From CAVUQH01 sp963774445 (GTDB lineage: Bacteria > Myxococcota_A > Polyangia > Haliangiales > Haliangiaceae), in NCBI GenBank assembly GCA_963774445.1, contig CAVZFC010000029.1, positions 496,001 to 560,000 of the forward strand: 64,000 nucleotides of DNA, given 5' to 3'. Every line of letters starts with the position of its first letter. Position 1 is the stretch's first letter. The notes beneath the pieces were generated by a model. That model did not search any database. It saw nothing but the letters and a program-made list of their open reading frames with translations, and had not been told where the DNA came from. Of this stretch, positions 8,576-20,300 are shown piece after piece. Both the position numbers and the translations under genes were made by a program.

Positions 8576-10165
8576 GTGAGCCGACGGCGAAGCGCCATTG
8601 CGATGCTCGTTCTGGCGCTGGCCGGCGGCGGGCTGGCGTGGCTCCTGTGGGCGCGCGACCGCGGCGCCGCCTCGGCCTCCGAGTGGGGACTGCGCGACGG
8701 ACACTGGGTGCGGGTGACCCGGCAGGAAGCGGCCAAGATGGCCCGCGAGCGGGCGATGCGCCCGGCCGGCAAGGTGCACGTGAGCGGCACCGTCCGCCTG
8801 CGCGACGGCAGCCCGGTCGCCGCCGCCGAGGTCTCACTGGTGGGCGATACCGCCGCGGTGAAGGTGCGGGCGCCCGGCGGCGCCTACGACGCCTTCATCG
8901 CCCCCGGCTTCTACCGCATCTTCGCCCGCGCCGACGGATTGGTCGCGGTCGGCCGCGCCGGAGCGCCCCGGGTGCCGGCCGGCGCAGCGACCGGGGTGGC
9001 GCCGGAGCTTGCGCCGACGCTGGGGCTGTTCCGCGATGTCGACGCGGTCGACCTGGAGATGCGCGCCGCCGGCCGGATCGACGGCACATTGGTCGGGCCC
9101 GACGGCGCCGCCGTGTCCGGCGCGGTCGTGCGCGCCATCCCGGCGTCGGCCCAGGCGCCGCGGCCGATCGATGGAAGCGACGTCGGCGTGACCAACGACC
9201 GCGGCCACTTCTCGCTGATCGTGCCGGCCGGCTCCTACGCCATCGACGTCGACGATCCGGACCTGGCCGGCGTCTCCGATCCGCAGGGGCGCATCGTCTC
9301 GGTCGCCCCCGACGGAACCGCCCGTGTCGCTCTTCGGCTCACGCGCGGTTGCATCATTTCCGGTGTCGTACACCGGGCCGACGGTGGCCCCGCCGGAGAG
9401 GGATCGCTGGAGCTCGAGGATGTGGCTGCGGGCGGTACCAGCTTCTCCGCCGCCGCGCGCATCGACGCCCACGGCGTCTTTCGCCTGGCCCGCCACCAAC
9501 CCGGCACCGTGCGCCTGCGCGCCGCGCCGTGGAAGTCGCCGCCCAGCGCCGCCGTCAACGTCGACTGCAGCGACGGCGCCCGCCCGAAGATCTCCCTGGT
9601 CGTCGGCCACGAGCCCCCCGACCTCGACGGCCGGCTGATCGACGAGACCGGGCAGCCGATGGCCCGCCGCTTCGTCGATCTGATGTCGCTCGACGGCGCC
9701 CCGGCGCGACAGGAGCGCACCGACGAGGACGGCGCCTTTGCCTTCTATCGCGTGCCCGCCGGGAGCTACCGGGTCACCGCGTTCGACGACGAGCACGGCG
9801 CCGCCGTGGCCACGATCACCAGCCCACTATCGAACGTGGTGCTGGCGATGTCGGGAACCGGCGTGCTCGCCGGCCGGGTGCGTGGCATCGACAACGGCAG
9901 CTTCACCCTCGAGGTCTCCGGCTGCCTCACCGAGGACGGCGCGCCGGCGGCCCGGGCCTTGCCGCCGCGAGCCTACCTGGTGCCGGTCGAGCACGGCCGC
10001 TACCAGATCGGCGGACTGCCGGCGTGCAAGCTCGACGCCAGCGCCCGCTCGGTCGGCAGGGCGGCGCCGGTGGCGGTCACCATCGATCCCGATCAGGTGG
10101 CGACGGCGACGCTCGCGCTGCACCTGCCAGCGCGCGGCGTGGTGCTTCGCGATGCCGCTCAATAG
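8576..10165 (+). CDS. Secreted or membrane-anchored protein with carboxypeptidase-regulatory-like repeats
   Basis: 529 residues with an N-terminal hydrophobic anchor (about 7-24) and then several Ig-like modules of the carboxypeptidase-regulatory type. These are recognisable from repeated G.V...DG.PV..A.V and F....PAGSYR/F..APGFYRI patterns near residues 65-115, 160-220, 340-410 and 420-520. Such domains are common in deltaproteobacterial envelope proteins and have no catalytic role. The start is GTG with no clear ribosome binding site. The 3' end overlaps the convergent gene by seven bases. Function unknown. Confidence 0.7.
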   Translation: MSRRRSAIAMLVLALAGGGLAWLLWARDRGAASASEWGLRDGHWVRVTRQEAAKMARERAMRPAGKVHVSGTVRLRDGSPVAAAEVSLVGDTAAVKVRAPGGAYDAFIAPGFYRIFARADGLVAVGRAGAPRVPAGAATGVAPELAPTLGLFRDVDAVDLEMRAAGRIDGTLVGPDGAAVSGAVVRAIPASAQAPRPIDGSDVGVTNDRGHFSLIVPAGSYAIDVDDPDLAGVSDPQGRIVSVAPDGTARVALRLTRGCIISGVVHRADGGPAGEGSLELEDVAAGGTSFSAAARIDAHGVFRLARHQPGTVRLRAAPWKSPPSAAVNVDCSDGARPKISLVVGHEPPDLDGRLIDETGQPMARRFVDLMSLDGAPARQERTDEDGAFAFYRVPAGSYRVTAFDDEHGAAVATITSPLSNVVLAMSGTGVLAGRVRGIDNGSFTLEVSGCLTEDGAPAARALPPRAYLVPVEHGRYQIGGLPACKLDASARSVGRAAPVAVTIDPDQVATATLALHLPARGVVLRDAAQ

Positions 10166-10749
10166 TGGGTGGCGCTGAGGCGAAACGCCACCCCGCCGAC
10201 GGCGCCATCGGCGTAGATGCCGAGGATCGACGACACCTCGATCGCCAGCACCCACGAGCCGTGCTGGGTGACGTCGAGGCCGACGCCCGACATCAACCCC
10301 AGGCCGCCCTTCTTGGCCGTCTGCTTCATCCCCTGCGCGTCGAGTGACTCGCTGTTGAGCGCGGCGGTGCCGACGCCGCCCATCACCCACAGCGCGTCGC
10401 GCAGGTAATACTGGCCGGCCACGGTGAAGGTGGTCGTGTTGTTGGTCTTGCTGTCCTTGACGTCCTTGAGGATCTGCACCGAGTCGATCTGAACCATCCA
10501 CGCCAGCTGCTCGCCGGCCGACGCTCCCAGGCGGAGGATCGCCGCGCCGCCGCCGCCGATCTGGTGCTCCATTCCGTCGACGTGACCGAGGCCGAGCACG
10601 CCGCCGCCGCCGATGGCGGCGCCGATCAGCACCCCTTCGTGGGCGTGCGGATCCTCGAGGTACGGATCGCCCGCGCGCGCCGCGCGCGGCCGGACCAGCA
10701 CGGCGCCGATCAGCGCCGCCAGGAGGACGGCGCTACGACGCCTCCGCAT
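10159..10749 (-). CDS. Predicted small outer-membrane beta-barrel protein
   Basis: 196 residues with a clear Sec signal peptide (RRRR then a hydrophobic stretch ending ARAG near 27). A glycine-rich region of alternating strands follows and ends in an aromatic residue (ATHY), as outer-membrane barrels often do. No family recognised. Its start lies inside the preceding ferredoxin gene (17-base overlap), so the two are probably translated together. Confidence 0.55.
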   Translation of the reverse strand: MRRRRSAVLLAALIGAVLVRPRAARAGDPYLEDPHAHEGVLIGAAIGGGGVLGLGHVDGMEHQIGGGGAAILRLGASAGEQLAWMVQIDSVQILKDVKDSKTNNTTTFTVAGQYYLRDALWVMGGVGTAALNSESLDAQGMKQTAKKGGLGLMSGVGLDVTQHGSWVLAIEVSSILGIYADGAVGGVAFRLSATHY

Positions 10750-11119
10750 CCGGATCTCCCACGGGGATCAGCGGCTCGGCGCGGACCGCGCCGTGAAGAT
10801 GCGGCTGATCCGGAAGCATGAGGCGCTGGACGAACTCGCCGCCGGCGACGTGCCGCTCGACGATCTCGGGGACGTCGTCAACGGTGACGTGGCCGTACCA
10901 GACCTGCTCGGGGTAGACGACCACGGTGACGCCGTGTTCGCACTGATCGAGGCAGCCGGCGTTGTTGGCGCGGACCAGCCCCTTGAGCCCGCGGCTCGCC
11001 AGCTCGCGCTTGAACGCGTCGCGCACCTGCGGGCCCCCCTTGAGCTTGCAGCAGCCCTTGGGGTTGTCCGGCGCGCGCTCGTTGATGCAGACGAAGACGT
11101 GGCGACGAAAGCCAGGCAC
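10733..11119 (-). CDS. Thioredoxin-like [2Fe-2S] ferredoxin
   Basis: 128-residue electron carrier. The N-terminal HVFVCIN followed by PKGCC, then AGCLDQCEHG near 55-64, supplies the Cys set of the thioredoxin-fold [2Fe-2S] family. VVVYPEQVWY is the typical following strand. The start is GTG 11119, with TAGCGT six bases before it. First gene of a two-gene unit with the barrel protein. Partner enzyme unknown. Confidence 0.82.
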   Translation of the reverse strand: MPGFRRHVFVCINERAPDNPKGCCKLKGGPQVRDAFKRELASRGLKGLVRANNAGCLDQCEHGVTVVVYPEQVWYGHVTVDDVPEIVERHVAGGEFVQRLMLPDQPHLHGAVRAEPLIPVGDPDAEAS

Positions 11120-11125
11120 GCTCCT

Positions 11126-11131
11126 ACGCTA
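11126..11131 (-). promoter_or_regulatory. -10 box (TAGCGT) of the ferredoxin gene
   Basis: TAGCGT, then six bases (AGGAGC), then GTG 11119. The AGGAG lies too close to the GTG to be an ideally spaced ribosome binding site. Confidence 0.5.
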
Positions 11132-11143
11132 GCAGAAAAGCGC

Positions 11144-11398
11144 TCAGTCGGCGGGAACCGTGGCGTCGGGGGTGTTGGCGTCGGCGACGCCCGCGTCCGG
11201 CCCGGCATCGGCCGCCCCGGGTCGCGCGTCGGCGACGTGAGCATCGGCGCGCGCGTCCGAGACCGCTGCATCGGCAACCGCGGCGTCACCGAAAGGGTCG
11301 TCGCCCAGCGTCGAGCAGCCGCAACAGCCGCAGAGAAGGATCAGCAGCAAGCCCGCGATCGGCCCGCCGCGACCTCGCTGGCCCCGGATGGTCAACAT
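11144..11398 (-). CDS. Small Ala/Asp-rich lipoprotein
   Basis: 84 residues. A basic N-terminus (RGQRGR), a hydrophobic core and the lipobox LLCGC (Cys near 23-25) predict lipidation at the membrane. The mature part is low-complexity with repeated VADA/DARADA units, a style frequent in myxobacterial lipoproteins. ATG 11398 is set by TATCAT six bases upstream. No homologous domain recognised. Confidence 0.6.
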   Translation of the reverse strand: MLTIRGQRGRGGPIAGLLLILLCGCCGCSTLGDDPFGDAAVADAAVSDARADAHVADARPGAADAGPDAGVADANTPDATVPAD

Positions 11399-11404
11399 CG
11401 GCCG

Positions 11405-11410
11405 ATGATA
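11405..11410 (-). promoter_or_regulatory. -10 box (TATCAT) of the small lipoprotein gene
   Basis: TATCAT-N6-ATG, the same hexamer and spacing as at 2103-2108. Confidence 0.5.
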
Positions 11411-11470
11411 GCGCCTTGGGTCGCGCGCTTGGCGACCGGGCGCTCGCGGCCTACCATAGAAAGCTCGGCG

Positions 11471-13242
11471 GTGAGATCGCGCGCACACATTGTCCTCCTC
11501 CTGGCAGCGGTCGGCTGTGGCCGCTCCGCACACTCGGAGGACAGCGGTCAGGCCGGCGGCCGGCGGCCTGACGTCCCGCGGATGATCGCGCCGGTCAGCG
11601 GGTCGTACACCGGGGTCGGTGGCGAGGCGACCCGACCGACCCTCGTCTGGGCGCCGGTGGACGACGATCGCGAGATCGTCTATGAAGTCCAGCTCGACGA
11701 CAGCTGCAAGGCGGGCGCGGTCGAGACCTGCGGTTTCGGCTCGCCGGCGATCGACACCCGCACTCGCGAGGCCAGCTTCCGACCGGTCAAGCCGCTGCCG
11801 GTGGACCAGCGGCCTCCGATCGGCAGGCGCTACTACTTCCGCGTACGCGCGTGCGCCGCCAGGCGCTGCTCGCCATGGACGCGCGTCCGCTACGTCAACG
11901 TCGGCCGGTCGCGCGGCGACTTCGACGGCGACGGCTTCTCCGACATCGCCGTCGGCGCGCCGCTGGTCGACACCGGTGGCCACGACCGCGGCGCCGCCTT
12001 CGTCTACTATGGCACCCCGCTGGGGGTCGGCCGGCTGGGGCGGTTGATCGATCCGTTGGCCGACGACGACGCCTCGTTCGGCGTGGCGGTGAGCGTGGCC
12101 GGCGACGTCAACGCCGACGGCTTCGCCGATCTGCTGGTCGGCGCAGCCGGCTCCAGCGAGGCCCGCGGCCGCGCCTACGTCTTCCTCGGCAGCGCCGACG
12201 GGCTGCGGCAAGTCGACCTGCACGAGATCCGCCTGCCCCGCGGCGAGGTCGACGACTGGTTCGGCTCGGCGGTCACAGGCGCGGGCGACGTTGACGGCGA
12301 CGGCTACGCGGATGTGCTGATCGGCGCCAGCGGCAAGAACCGCCAGGGCACCGACTGGGGGGTCGCCTACGTCTTTCGCGGCTCGCCCGACGGCGTCCGC
12401 AGCTCCGACAGTGTGCAGCTGACGGTGCCGTCGTCGAACAACTACGATCATTTCGGCTTCACCGTCGCCGGCGCCGGCGACCTGGACGGAGACGGCTACG
12501 CCGACGTCGCCGTGGGCAGCCCGGGCATCGATCAGGCCGGCGACAGCGCCGGCACCGACCGCGGCGCGGTCTACGTCTTCCGCGGCAGCGCCGTGGGCAT
12601 CCTCGAGACCGCGGCCCAGCGGCTGGAGGCGCCGGTGCCGCTCGACTTCGATCGCTTCGGCTACGCGATCGCGGGCGCCGGCGACGTCGACGCCGACGGC
12701 TTCGCCGATCTGCTGGTCGGCGCCCCTGGGCGCGGCGACGCCCCGGACTTCGACGGCGGCACCGCGTACTTCTACCGCGGCTCAGCCGACGGCGTGCACC
12801 GCGTGGCCGACCGGGTGCTCCAGGATCCGCGCGCCGACATCCTCGACCGGATGGGCACCTCGGTCGCCGGCGCCGGCGACGTCAACGGCGACGGCTTCGC
12901 CGACATCGTGGTCGGCACCGCCGGCGCCAATCGCGGCCGCGCACTGGTCTACTACGGCTCGCGCGAGGGTATCCCGCCCAAGCCGGACCGGTTCCTCGAG
13001 GACCCGCTGGGCCCCGGCTACAACGAGTTCGCCAGCTCGGTGGCCGGCGCCGGCGACGTCAACGCCGACGGCATCGACGACCTGGTGATCGGCGCCTCGG
13101 GCGCGGACAACGGCGGCGACTTCCGCGGCAGCATCGTCCTTTACGCGGGCACGCGCGGCGGCCTGGCCACCGCCAAGCCACTGCGCCGCGACGACCCGGC
13201 GGGCGGCGAGCGCGACCATTTCGGCCACGTCGTCGCGGGCCG

Positions 13243-13246
<4 letters not shown>
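11471..13246 (+). CDS. FG-GAP repeat lipoprotein (seven-bladed propeller)
   Basis: 591 residues. The signal peptide VRSRAHIVLLLAAVGC ends in a lipobox. Residues about 30-150 form a fibronectin-III-like domain (Y.FRVRACAA...W). Seven calcium-loop FG-GAP repeats follow (D-x-D/N-x-D-G-x-x-D motifs such as DFDGDGFSDIAVG and DVNADGFADLLVG), the number expected for an integrin-alpha-type beta-propeller. It is surface-exposed and probably binds ligand or matrix. I chose GTG 11471 because it starts the signal peptide; the frame is open far upstream without sense. It overlaps the convergent gene by four bases. Confidence 0.85.
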
Positions 13247-14385
<1,139 letters not shown>

Positions 14386-14476
14386 GGGCTTCTGTATCAC
14401 GGCCCCTGGAGGCCGGAGAAGCGCCCGACCCCTGCACGCGCAAACACCTGATCACACTGGCGCTTTTCGGCGAATT

Positions 14477-14485
14477 TTAGCACTC
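14477..14485 (+). promoter_or_regulatory. Half CIRCE element upstream of groES
   Basis: TTAGCACTC is an exact left half of the HrcA operator CIRCE (TTAGCACTC-N9-GAGTGCTAA). The position of the right half (14495-14503) reads GGGTTGACA, about four of nine matches, and overlaps the -35. Either HrcA control is weak or this is a relic. Confidence 0.5.
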
Positions 14486-14497
14486 CTACACCAGGGG

Positions 14498-14527
14498 TTG
14501 ACAACGCCCCGGAGGTGACTATCTATA
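14498..14527 (+). promoter_or_regulatory. groES-groEL promoter
   Basis: TTGACA at 14498-14503, then an AT-rich TATCTATA at 14520-14527 giving a -10 with 16-18 base spacing. This is the clearest housekeeping-type promoter in the window and is followed by a leader of about 35 bases with a GGGGGAAAG ribosome binding region. Confidence 0.65.
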
Positions 14528-14566
14528 CCCCCAACCCAACTTCCAAACTTAACGGGGGAAAGAGCT

Positions 14567-14857
<291 letters not shown>

Positions 14858-14885
14858 TCAACTTCAGAGAAAGGCGAGAAGCACT

Positions 14886-16529
<1,644 letters not shown>

Positions 16530-16552
16530 CCCACCAGCACCAACCGACTCCC

Positions 16553-16586
16553 GAGCCGGAGGCCTCGTGCCTCCGGCTCTTTTTTT
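16553..16586 (+). terminator. Intrinsic terminator of groES-groEL
   Basis: Perfect 11-bp stem gagccggaggc/gcctccggctc (16553-16563 and 16569-16579) with a five-base loop, followed by seven T (16580-16586). Confidence 0.93.
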
Positions 16587-16717
16587 GTGCAACTCCCGTA
16601 CACCCGCGGGGAGTCGCGGCGCCCAACGGTTCCCGCGGCAGGGCGCGGCCGGCCGGTTGCGCCTGTGGTAACGGGCTACTGGCCGCGTGGCACGTGACTT
16701 GCGCTGCACCCGCGGCG

Positions 16718-18481
16718 ATGAGCCGGGACGAGCGCGGCGCAGAAGCGCCTGCCGACACCGATCCATATGTGGGCGTGGTCGCGGCCGGACGGTTCGAGAT
16801 CCTCGAGCAGTTGGGCAAGGGCGGAATGGGCAGCGTCTACCGCGCCCGCCACGTGGTGCTGAAGCGCGACTTCGCGCTCAAGCTCCTGCACAGGCGCGGG
16901 CTGGCCGACGCCGGGCGCAAGCGCTTCGAGCGCGAGGCGTTCGCCGCGGCCCGGCTCGAGCATCCCAACTGCGTCGCCGTCACCGACTTCGGCACCCTGG
17001 ACGACGGCAGCCTGTTCCTGGCCATGGAGCTGGTCGACGGAGATCCGCTGTCGGCGGTGCTCGAACGCGACGGGCGCATGCCGCCGCAGCGAGCACTGCA
17101 CGTGATGCGCCACATCCTGACCGGCCTCGGCCACGCCCACGAGCGCGGCGTGGTCCACCGCGATCTGAAGCCGGCCAACGTGATGCTGGTCGACCACCTG
17201 GGCGACCACGACTTTGCCAAGGTGGTCGACTTCGGCCTGGCCAAGCTGATCGGCGACGCCGAGCTCGAGGCCGGCGGCGGCAAGCTGACGGCAGCCGGTA
17301 TCACCTTCGGCACGCCGCGCTACATCTCGCCGGAGCAGGCGTTCGGCAAGCCGATCGATCAGCGCTCGGATCTCTACTCGGCGTCGGTGATGTTGTTCGA
17401 GATGGTCGCCGGCAAGCTGCCGTTCGACGGCAACGACGCCCGGCAGATCCTGATGATGCACGCCACCCGCGCCGTGCCGCGGATGCACGAGGTGGCGCCC
17501 GGGGTCATCGTTCCGCTCGACGTCGAGATGCTGGTCCGCCAGGGACTGGCCAAGGATCCGCGCGATCGCATGAGCAACGCGCACGAATACATCGCGGCCA
17601 TCGACCGCTGCGTCGCCGCGCTCGAGCAGGCGCGCACCGGGCGCATGGACACGCCCCGCCCCGAGGTGATCGAGCTGGCGGTCTCGGGAACCGACGAGAC
17701 GCGGCCACTGCCGCCGCCGGTGCCGATGGCAGCCGTGGTCAGCGCGCCAGCGCCGGTCGCGGTCCAGCCCGCGCCACCACCGCCGGTGCGGGTGCTGACG
17801 TCGCAACCGATAGCGCCGCGCCGTCGGCTGGTTGGCCCCATCGCCGGCCTCGGTGTCGCGGCGGTGGCCGGCGTCATCGCGCTGTCGATCGCCGGAGGTG
17901 GCAGCGCGCGGACGGCAGTGACCGCAGCCAGCACGCCGGCATCCGAAGTTTCTGCCGCCAAGCCGGTCGGCGCGGACGAGCCACGCGCGGAGGAGGCGCC
18001 CGCGCCCCAGTTGCCCACCCCCGCCGGCGTCGCCGCACGACCGGAGGCGCCGGCGATCACGCCGTCGCCCGCCGCCGAGAAGATCGAGGCCGCCGCCGGC
18101 CTGGCGCGCGCCGGACACGACCACGAGGCGGAAAAGCAGCTGCTCGCGCTGCGCAAGCGCTATCCCGAGGACGGCGCCGTCGCCTATGCCCTGGGCAACC
18201 TGTACGCCGACCGACCGTGGCCGACCCGAGCGATCGCGTCGTATCACGACGCCATTCACCTGACCCCCGGGTACCGCGACGACTCGCGCATCACCGCGTA
18301 CGCCATCAGGCAACTCACCAGCCACAGCGCCCACCGCGCGGCCGAGCGATTGCTGGTGAACGACATCGGCAGCCCCGCCCTGCCCGCCCTGCGCGAAACG
18401 CAAAAGGGCCACAAGATCCCGCGCATCCGCGCCAAGGCCGGCCAGATGGTCGCGTCGATCGAACGGCGCTCGCAGGACTAG
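16718..18481 (+). CDS. Membrane Ser/Thr protein kinase with C-terminal TPR-like region
   Basis: 587 residues from ATG 16718 (an in-frame GTG lies at 16694). Gly loop GKGGMGSVY 33-41, ATP lysine K55, HRDLKPAN 148-155, DFG 171-173. The cytoplasmic kinase is followed by a Pro-rich linker, one transmembrane helix at about 373-392, an Ala/Pro-rich stretch and a C-terminal region (about 445-580) with TPR-like helices (LARAGHDHEAEKQLLALRKRYPED). Nothing obvious indicates its substrate. It starts 130 bases after the groEL terminator and is followed by mutY on the same strand. Confidence 0.9.
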   Translation: MSRDERGAEAPADTDPYVGVVAAGRFEILEQLGKGGMGSVYRARHVVLKRDFALKLLHRRGLADAGRKRFEREAFAAARLEHPNCVAVTDFGTLDDGSLFLAMELVDGDPLSAVLERDGRMPPQRALHVMRHILTGLGHAHERGVVHRDLKPANVMLVDHLGDHDFAKVVDFGLAKLIGDAELEAGGGKLTAAGITFGTPRYISPEQAFGKPIDQRSDLYSASVMLFEMVAGKLPFDGNDARQILMMHATRAVPRMHEVAPGVIVPLDVEMLVRQGLAKDPRDRMSNAHEYIAAIDRCVAALEQARTGRMDTPRPEVIELAVSGTDETRPLPPPVPMAAVVSAPAPVAVQPAPPPPVRVLTSQPIAPRRRLVGPIAGLGVAAVAGVIALSIAGGGSARTAVTAASTPASEVSAAKPVGADEPRAEEAPAPQLPTPAGVAARPEAPAITPSPAAEKIEAAAGLARAGHDHEAEKQLLALRKRYPEDGAVAYALGNLYADRPWPTRAIASYHDAIHLTPGYRDDSRITAYAIRQLTSHSAHRAAERLLVNDIGSPALPALRETQKGHKIPRIRAKAGQMVASIERRSQD

Positions 18482-18508
18482 CCACGCCTCGATCCGGCGC
18501 CCGCGTGC

Positions 18509-18514
18509 TAGGCT
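18509..18514 (+). promoter_or_regulatory. -10 box (TAGGCT) before mutY
   Basis: TAGGCT lies eight bases before an in-frame TTG at 18523. It supports that TTG over the upstream GTG at 18505. Confidence 0.4.
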
Positions 18515-18522
18515 GCGACGCC

Positions 18523-19596
<1,074 letters not shown>

Positions 19597-19598
19597 CC

Positions 19599-20231
19599 AT
19601 GGCCAGTACCCCCAGCGAAGACCACAAACGCCGCGAACGCGCCCTTGCGCTGTTCGAAGCCGGCTACGACAAGATCCTCGAGGGCCTCGACGCGCTCGGC
19701 TACGCGCCGGGCACCGACGCCAACTTCGACGAGACCGCGCCGCGCGCCGCACGCGGGCTGGCCGAGCTGATCGCCGATCGCGCCGACGCCGAGGCCGAGA
19801 TCGCCGCGATGCTGAGCAAGACCTTCCCGGCCAAGTACCGGGAGATGGTGATGTCCAAGTACAACGTCGCCTTCGGCATCTGCCCGCATCACCTGTTGCC
19901 GGTCATCTACCGCATCTCGCTGGCCTACATCCCCACGCAAAAGGTGCTGGGCATCTCCAAGCTGTCGCGGCTGGTCAAGCTCAAGGCGCGGGCGCCGACG
20001 CTGCAAGAAGACCTGACCCACGACCTGTGCAAGCTGCTCTACACCGACCTCGAGAGCGAGGGCGCGGCCGTCTACGTCGAGGGCCTGCACCTGTGCATGG
20101 CCTCGCGAGGGGTCATCGCCCACGAGGCCCGGGTCGTCACCAGCGCCGTGCAGGGGGTCTTCCTCGAGAACCTGGCGACCCGCGAGGAGTTCATCAAGCT
20201 GGTGACCGCGGCCCACCCGAGCCTGCTCTGA
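19599..20231 (+). CDS. folE: GTP cyclohydrolase I
   Basis: First step of tetrahydrofolate/pterin synthesis: GTP to 7,8-dihydroneopterin triphosphate. 210 residues. Zinc ligands are present as CPHHLLP (about 91-97) and HLCMASRG (about 163-170), with VLGISKLSRLV and QEDLT between them. The usual Glu of C-E-H-H is Pro here and TS.(M/A)RG reads VTSAVQGVF, as in the animal-type branch. ATG is two bases after the mutY stop, so it is translationally coupled. Confidence 0.9.
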   Translation: MASTPSEDHKRRERALALFEAGYDKILEGLDALGYAPGTDANFDETAPRAARGLAELIADRADAEAEIAAMLSKTFPAKYREMVMSKYNVAFGICPHHLLPVIYRISLAYIPTQKVLGISKLSRLVKLKARAPTLQEDLTHDLCKLLYTDLESEGAAVYVEGLHLCMASRGVIAHEARVVTSAVQGVFLENLATREEFIKLVTAAHPSLL

Positions 20232-20261
20232 GGGGCATTTCCTCGTAGTAGCCCCCGGGCC

Positions 20262-20288
20262 TTGACCGGGAGTTGCCATACATATAAT
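20262..20288 (+). promoter_or_regulatory. Promoter of the TPR protein gene
   Basis: TTGACC (20262-20267) and TATAAT (20283-20288), spacing 15; the overlapping TAATGT gives spacing 17. The leader to ATG 20301 would be only about five bases and has no ribosome binding site. Confidence 0.6.
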
Positions 20289-20300
20289 GTAGTGCACCGG

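Noticed and set aside
10613..11470. Long open frame upstream of the FG-GAP gene
   Set aside because: It is Arg/Ala-rich antisense to three good minus-strand genes; the signal peptide fixes the true start at 11471.
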